Notes under the pieces: model-generated
Seen by the model: only the letters and a program-made list of their open reading frames with translations
What the model was told of the DNA's origin: nothing
Database searches by the model: none
Origin: Tenrec ecaudatus
Taxonomy: Eukaryota; Chordata; Mammalia; Afrosoricida; Tenrecidae
DNA: 64,000 nt
Direction of reading: 5' to 3'
Assembly (NCBI RefSeq): GCF_050624435.1
Contig: NC_134540.1
Span: forward strand, 107,847,739 to 107,911,738
Program-made: the position numbers and the translations under genes
Shown here: in pieces, positions 59,056 to 64,000 of the stretch
Position numbering within the stretch: the stretch's first letter is position 1
How the letters are laid out: every line of letters begins with the position of its first letter

Positions 59056-59704
59056 CTCAATGACACCTAATGTGTCACAACCCTCCTTTGTGATATCATT
59101 TCTTTGAATTTGACTTTAAATGAATCCATCAGCCAGTGCTCCCTAATAATTGGACAGCCCATTGGTTAACTTGGAATGGCTGGTGGTCTTGCCCTGGGAA
59201 TCCACTGGTAGCTCTCATGGCATTGTGATAGTACCCTGCATCGATAGCAGGATGGCCGATAAAGAAGGTTCTTTCTGAGGTTGATGAGGTCTCCCTATTC
59301 CTAGGAAATCTTTCTTAATCCTAGCTTTATAATTTTGTGAACCCATTTTTAGAGTCATACCAGTTTGTTTTAAGCAAAATTGGTATCTGCTTTTTGAATT
59401 TTCACTTTGATCCTTTTATACTTCAGGAATAAACACAAGTGATTGGCTATTTCTTCCAGACGTCTTATTTAAAACTTTAGGAAATACTTGTCCCTATCAA
59501 TAAATGTCTAATGAGTGTAAGCTGGCATCAGCCCCAACCCTGGCATTTTCACATGTCTGTTCCGAGTAGCTTGGATTTCAAACACAATCCATTCCTTGGT
59601 TTGATAGTCAGATATAGTTCCAGTTTCCAAAGTTTTAGCATTATTTTAATTTCCTAGTTTTTATAAACATTACTTATAAGACAAAAGAATCTAAGACTTT
59701 TCAT
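59056..59704. other. Unassigned intergenic sequence
   Basis: No gene or named repeat. Confidence 0.35.
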
Positions 59705-59944
59705 TCATTAGGTACTTATATTGATTATGCAAAGGAATTTGACTGTGTGGATTATAAAAAACAATAGCTAGTATTGAGAAGAATGGGAATTCCAGAATAC
59801 TTCATTGTGCTCATATGAACAGAACATGGTTTGGAGAGAACAAGGAAGCATTGCATGTTAAAAGCAACCATGTAAATATATATATAAACCATGACTATAT
59901 GAATGGAGTTTGAGCTGACAGTAAATTATAAGCCTTAATAAGAA

Positions 59945-60990
59945 CAATTAGTTCTTATATGATGGCCCTTCTAGATACTTGGCATCATAACGAAATCACT
60001 GAAGATATGGGTGCTATAGCAAAGTGTGGTGAAAAAAATCAGTTGGTGCCTGGCTGTCAGAAAGAACAGCATCTAGAGAAGCGGTTCTCAACCTGTGGGT
60101 CGCGACCCCTATGGGGAGTAGAACAACCCTTTCACAGGAGTCACCCAATTCATAACAGTAGCAAAATTAGTTAGGAAGTAGCAATGAGAATCATTTTATG
60201 ATTGGGGGGGTCCCCACAACGTGAGGAACTGCATTAAAGGGTGACGGCATTAGGAAGGGTGAGAACCACTGCCCTAGAGTCTGAAAAGCACACAGCCACC
60301 TCAGTGACGAGTCAGCTAAGTCTTCACAGAAGAAACACACCAACCAGAGTGACCAAAGAATTATTAACAGTAAAACCCAAGGCCAGAAAGAGAGACTGTA
60401 CCAGAGCTTAAATTCAGATTAGTTGGTTTACAGAAGGCAATGAATGACAATGAAAGTCCAAAATCCATTTATGAAGCCCTCACAAGGACCAAGTATCCAC
60501 TGAGTTCCCCAGGTCCATTGAGCAAGCATGTGAAGAAGCTTGCCCTCAGAGTGCATTAAAATCAGTGGGTCACTACTGTATAGTTAGGGTTAAATTTAGC
60601 ATCTCACCCTTTGCCTTTCCTTATAACTAATTTTCAGCTTGTTCTAGCTTTTATTGCACTGTGCTATCTCTTGAGTTGAGGTTCATCTGTGTTTTAGTCT
60701 ATTGTAGGTGCTGGTTTTGGGGGTTTATTTTTTGTTGTTGTTTTAACTATTTTTCTCAAACGATTTTATTTATAGAAAACCTAGGATAGGCAAGTCCATA
60801 GAGACAGTAAGTAGATGAACAGTTTCTTAGGGGGATGACAGGGGAAGTTGGGAAGAAAGGGAAACTAGTGATAATGAATTCAAAAATGGAGAACATGTTC
60901 TAAAGTTGATTGAATGATGAATGCACAACTCTTTTAAATATATTTGAATATTGACTTGTATTATACGTGAATCATTACTCAATCAAACTG
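59945..60990 (+). mobile_element. ~1 kb LINE-like repeat inserted in RTE, holding a SPIN
   Basis: Starts 'ttagttcttatatgatggcc' and passes 'gagcttaaattcagattagt' and 'gaaggcaatgaatgacaatg', then 'ctaggataggcaagtccata'. It ends in the A/T-rich 'actgctaaaatctaaac'. It parallels 28,045-28,955. Confidence 0.65.
60079..60271 (+). mobile_element. SPIN_NA: SPIN-type non-autonomous hAT transposon
   Basis: A 193-bp element with terminal repeats agcggttctcaacc (left, first base changed) and 'gggtgagaaccactg' (right). Flanks atctagag (60,071-60,078) and ccctagag (60,272-60,279) agree at 6 of 8. Internal 'gtgggtcgcgacccc' and 'ttcataacagtagcaaaatt' fit SPIN. It is nested in a LINE-like repeat, which is nested in an RTE. 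Confidence 0.85.
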
Positions 60991-61885
60991 CTAAAATCTA
61001 AACAAATAACACCGGGAAAGGTGTGCATCAGGATTGTCTCCGTTCCCCATAATTATTGAATCTGTACGATGAGCAAACAACCAGAGAAGCTGGACTCTGT
61101 GAACGGGAGCAGGGCATCAGGACTGGAGGAAGCCTTATGAACACTCTCCCATATGTAGATGGCATAACCTTGCTTGCTAAAAGTGAAGAAGACTTGAATC
61201 ACTTGCTGCTGATGATCAAGGATTAAAGCTATCAATACGGATTACAACACAATACAAAGAAAAACAAAATCCTCACAATTGAACCCGTAGATAACATCAT
61301 GGTAAACAGAGGAAAGATTGAAATTGTCAAGGATTTAGTCTTGCTTGGATGCACAGTCAATGCCCATTGAAGCTCCAGCCAAGACATCAAACAAATCATT
61401 CTTTGGGCAAATCTGCTGCCCAGAATCTCTTTAGAGTGTTGAAGAGCAAAGATGTTAATTTGCAAACTAAGGTGCTCCTGACCCAAACCAGGGTGTTTTC
61501 AGTCACCTCACATGCATGTGAAAGTTGGATATTTAAGAAGGAAGACGGAAGAAGAACCGATGCATTAAATTATGGTGCTGGTGCAGAATATTGACAGTAT
61601 CATGTATTGTGAAAAGAAGAAACAAATTTGTCTTGAAAGCTGTACAGCTGGAGTACCTCCTAGAAGAGAGGCTGGTGAGACTTCTTCTTATGGACTTTGG
61701 ACATGTTATCAGGATACACTGGTCCCTGGAAAGGGACATTACCCTCGGTAAAGTAGAAGAGCCATACCAAAGGGAGGGCCTTGCATGAGATGGATTGATG
61801 TAATGACAGCAACAATGAGCCCAAACATAAGAACAATTGTGAGGATGGCACCGGACCAGACAGTGTTTAATAGGGAAAATGATCC

Positions 61886-62922
61886 CAATTATTTTAAGGT
61901 TCAAATAACTCAGCATACTTTATTTGAAAAGCAGAGCGGCCAGCCATATTTATTCTCTGAATGTTGAAAATGGTGGGAAAGAGAGCCACCAAGGCAGATG
62001 GGTTACTACGTGAATCAGGCAGTCAGCTGATGCTCCGGATGGCTCCTTCGGGATGTTTCTGTGTGTCTCCATCCTTGGGTACAGTGTGATGAGCGGTTCT
62101 GCTAAGAGACCAGAATTTAAAGAATAAACAAGGCCAACAGAATAAACAGAAGAAACCATGCTTGTTGGGAAACTTTGAAAGGCAAGCTCTTTTGCAGCCT
62201 TTGCTCACAATCCTGGGCTGTTGGGAAGGTGCCCAAAGTTTTTCCTCTGAGAACTGTTAGAAAAGGCTTATTGCCATCAGTTTGTGTGATTTGTCAGTGA
62301 CTAGTGTAAGGTCCCGCGCAAACATCAACAGACCGAGGCTGCCCTTGGGGGGGAGCCTCAAACACTGATCGCTGCTCATTGAATCATTTCTTGAGCACAT
62401 GTGTACATGGAAGGAAAGAGGAAGGAGAGGAATTGTGAGACACAGCGGGGTATTTTCATGTGTTCACAGGCATGTGCAACTACACACACACACACACACA
62501 CATGCACACACGAGATTACCTAGTAGGAAAGAGTTGGAGGTACTTTTGGTAGTCACAACTGAATTTTCATGTGAAATAAAGGACATGTCCTTCTAATTCC
62601 CCCCTCGCTTCACTCCCATTTTATATTTGTAAGGAGTTCTCGGAGGAATGTAAAAAGTCCATATTGCCGCGGAAGACCTGACCATTTGGTAGTGAAATGA
62701 GTAAATGGAGTTGAATGGGTAAGAAAGGGAAATTTATGAGAGTTGTGAAAAGAAAATGAATGAATGAATCATTCACACATTGTTGGGATATATTGGGAAA
62801 GGGGCAGTTCTTTGCCCTTATGCTGCAATGACAAGTGAGTTAAGCAGAAACAGCAACCATACTAACTAGAGAGGAAGAGGGCAGGAGAATCGGGAGCCCT
62901 AAACAGGCGAGGAGGAAGGAGC
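61886..62922. other. Unassigned intergenic sequence with (CA)n
   Basis: Nothing coding. A (CA)n microsatellite of about ten units lies at 62,482-62,502. Confidence 0.4.
62482..62502. repeat. (CA)n microsatellite
   Basis: An uninterrupted (AC)10 run followed by atgcacacac. Confidence 0.95.
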
Positions 62923-63112
62923 CCTGGAGGCACAAGGTCAGTGCTCAGTTGCCAACCCAAACGCTTGTGTGTCACACCTACCAGCCAGTCACTCTGCAAG
63001 AGAAAGAAGTGCCATTCTGCTCCCATAAAGATGACAACCTTGGGAATCTTAAGAGGCAGGTCTAATGGGTCCTTCAGGGTTGCTGGAGTTGGAATTGACT
63101 AAAAGGCAGGGG
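62923..63112 (+). mobile_element. AfroSINE: AfroSINE, sense
   Basis: 'ggagccctggaggcacaagg' head, 'agttgccaacccaaacgctt', 'aaagatgacaaccttgggaa' and 'tggagttggaattgactaaa' with 'ggcaggggttgg' tail. Confidence 0.8.
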
Positions 63113-63189
63113 TTGGGGAGGGGCTCTCACTGTGTCCAATGGAGCGGTAAGCTTGACCCTTATTGAGAAGGCTGGAAAGAGGTGAAGGA

Positions 63190-63960
63190 ATTAGCTAAGC
63201 AACCTTTTGGGGTCCGAAGTGTTCAAACCCAAATACGTGCTGGAACAGCAATCCTGAATCCTGAGTGTGGTTGGGATGTGCAAGGCCCAGCCGTGAGGTC
63301 AGTGTAGGTGGAATAAAGTGTGCGAAGGTGGAAAGAGGGGAGGAGAATTTATGGTAATGGCAGCGGGTGGCAGAGTATTCTTTGCCTTCTGGGCCACTGC
63401 AAGAATGTTGATTTTCACCCTGTCGGATTTTCAGCAGAGGAGAAACATGATCTGATTTACGTGTAAAGACTAGTTCCAGCTGTTGTGCTGAAATGGATTC
63501 TAGTGTAATGAAGGAATCGGCACAGAGACGGTTGCACTAATCCCAGGAGAGTGGATGGCTTGTCAAGATGTAGTTATGGAGACAGCAAGAAGAAATCACA
63601 TTGGCAGATATTCAGAAGTTAGATTGGAACCATCAAATGTCTCAGTGGGTTTCAGAATTAGGTTAAAGTCATCAGTATTTCGGGAAAGAATCCATTTGAG
63701 ATGTACCAGGAGTCAAGGAGGACCCCAAAGTTTTCCATCTATGTCACTAGGAAGACTTAGTAGTTAACACAAGGCAGGGAAAGCCACAAGGGAAACAGGC
63801 TTTGGGACCTGTTGAGTTTGACATGCTGAGTTACCACTGGATACATGAGTCTTGCCTGGAGACCAATAGGTGTGAACCTGTAGCCCAAATATGAGTGGGG
63901 CCAAATGAGTAAGCAATGGCCTACTAAGGAGATGGTTGAATTCACCCAGAAATGCCTTGG
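63190..63960 (+). repeat. Ancient mammalian interspersed repeat
   Basis: 'ttgattttcaccctg', 'gaaacatgatctgatttacg', 'agtcaaggaggaccccaaag' and 'gttgagtttgacatgctgag' are phrases of an old repeat shared across placental mammals. I cannot give its name with certainty. The ORF at 63,555-63,767 is part of it. Confidence 0.5.
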
Positions 63961-64000
63961 GAAGGGGAAAAAAACCCTGGCGATGCACTTCTGAAAAATC

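Larger units (their letters stand above)
59705..61885 (+). mobile_element. RTE: RTE LINE, sense, split by a LINE-like repeat
   Basis: The first part (59,705-59,862) reads L-I-D-Y-A-K-E-F-D-C-V-D-Y in one frame, the RT segment before the insertion. The second part resumes at about 61,015 ('gggaaaggtgtgcatcagga') and runs to the 3' end near 61,885 ('ggatggcaccggaccagaca'). The catalytic box is Y-V-D-G (61,152-61,163). A frame at 61,785-61,967 gives M-R-W-I-D-V-M-T-A-T-M-S, the RTE C terminus. Confidence 0.85.

Noticed and set aside
1..64000. CRISPR array or bacterial-type operon
   Set aside because: No regularly spaced repeats with unique spacers. Gene-free, retrotransposon-rich DNA is eukaryotic.

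Overview
The window looks like a stretch of mammalian intergenic DNA with no intact protein-coding gene. It is AT-rich and assembled mostly from interspersed repeats. The longest open reading frames (up to about 206 codons) all fall inside repeats or antisense to retropseudogenes, or have no recognisable content. The repeat set points to Afrotheria: many tRNA-headed SINEs with the AfroSINE body and tail, and many RTE-type LINE copies whose 3' end resembles that SINE tail. Two short hAT elements matching the SPIN ('Space Invader') type are also present. SPIN is known among afrotherians from tenrecs, so a tenrec (for example Echinops telfairi) is my best guess. This rests on remembered family features; no database search was done.

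Layout. 1-9.3 kb: L1 3' ends, AfroSINEs, a long antisense RTE that has lost its endonuclease region, a sense RTE, and an inverted pair of a ~1 kb LINE-like repeat. 9.3-18.8 kb: a SPIN element, two solo LTRs with 5-bp target duplications, an LTR-like block, L1 pieces, and an almost complete two-LTR element (14,770-17,229, minus). 18.8-29.9 kb: a small hAT element, an L1 ORF2/3'-end fragment, two more LTRs, an RTE, and a second tail-to-tail LINE-like pair. 30-33.4 kb: mostly sequence I cannot assign. 33.4-39.8 kb: antisense L1 fragments, an internally deleted mariner element and an RTE piece. 39.8-41 kb: a TPT1 retropseudogene and an LTR-like piece. 41-51 kb: old L1, RTE fragments, an LTR with a perfect target duplication and an old hAT remnant. 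51.1-54.9 kb: one antisense RTE copy split by an HMGN1 retropseudogene and by a fragment of another RTE. 55.7-61.9 kb: two AfroSINEs, then two more RTE copies, the second holding a LINE-like repeat that itself holds a SPIN. 62-64 kb: a CA repeat, an AfroSINE and an ancient mammalian repeat.

No genes here work together. The content is an insertion record: RT-driven elements (RTE, L1), their passengers (AfroSINE, TPT1 and HMGN1 retrocopies), LTR elements and DNA transposons, with nesting that gives relative ages. All six RTE copies whose RT active site I could read have lost the YADD motif. I found no tRNA, rRNA, CRISPR array or new multi-gene system.
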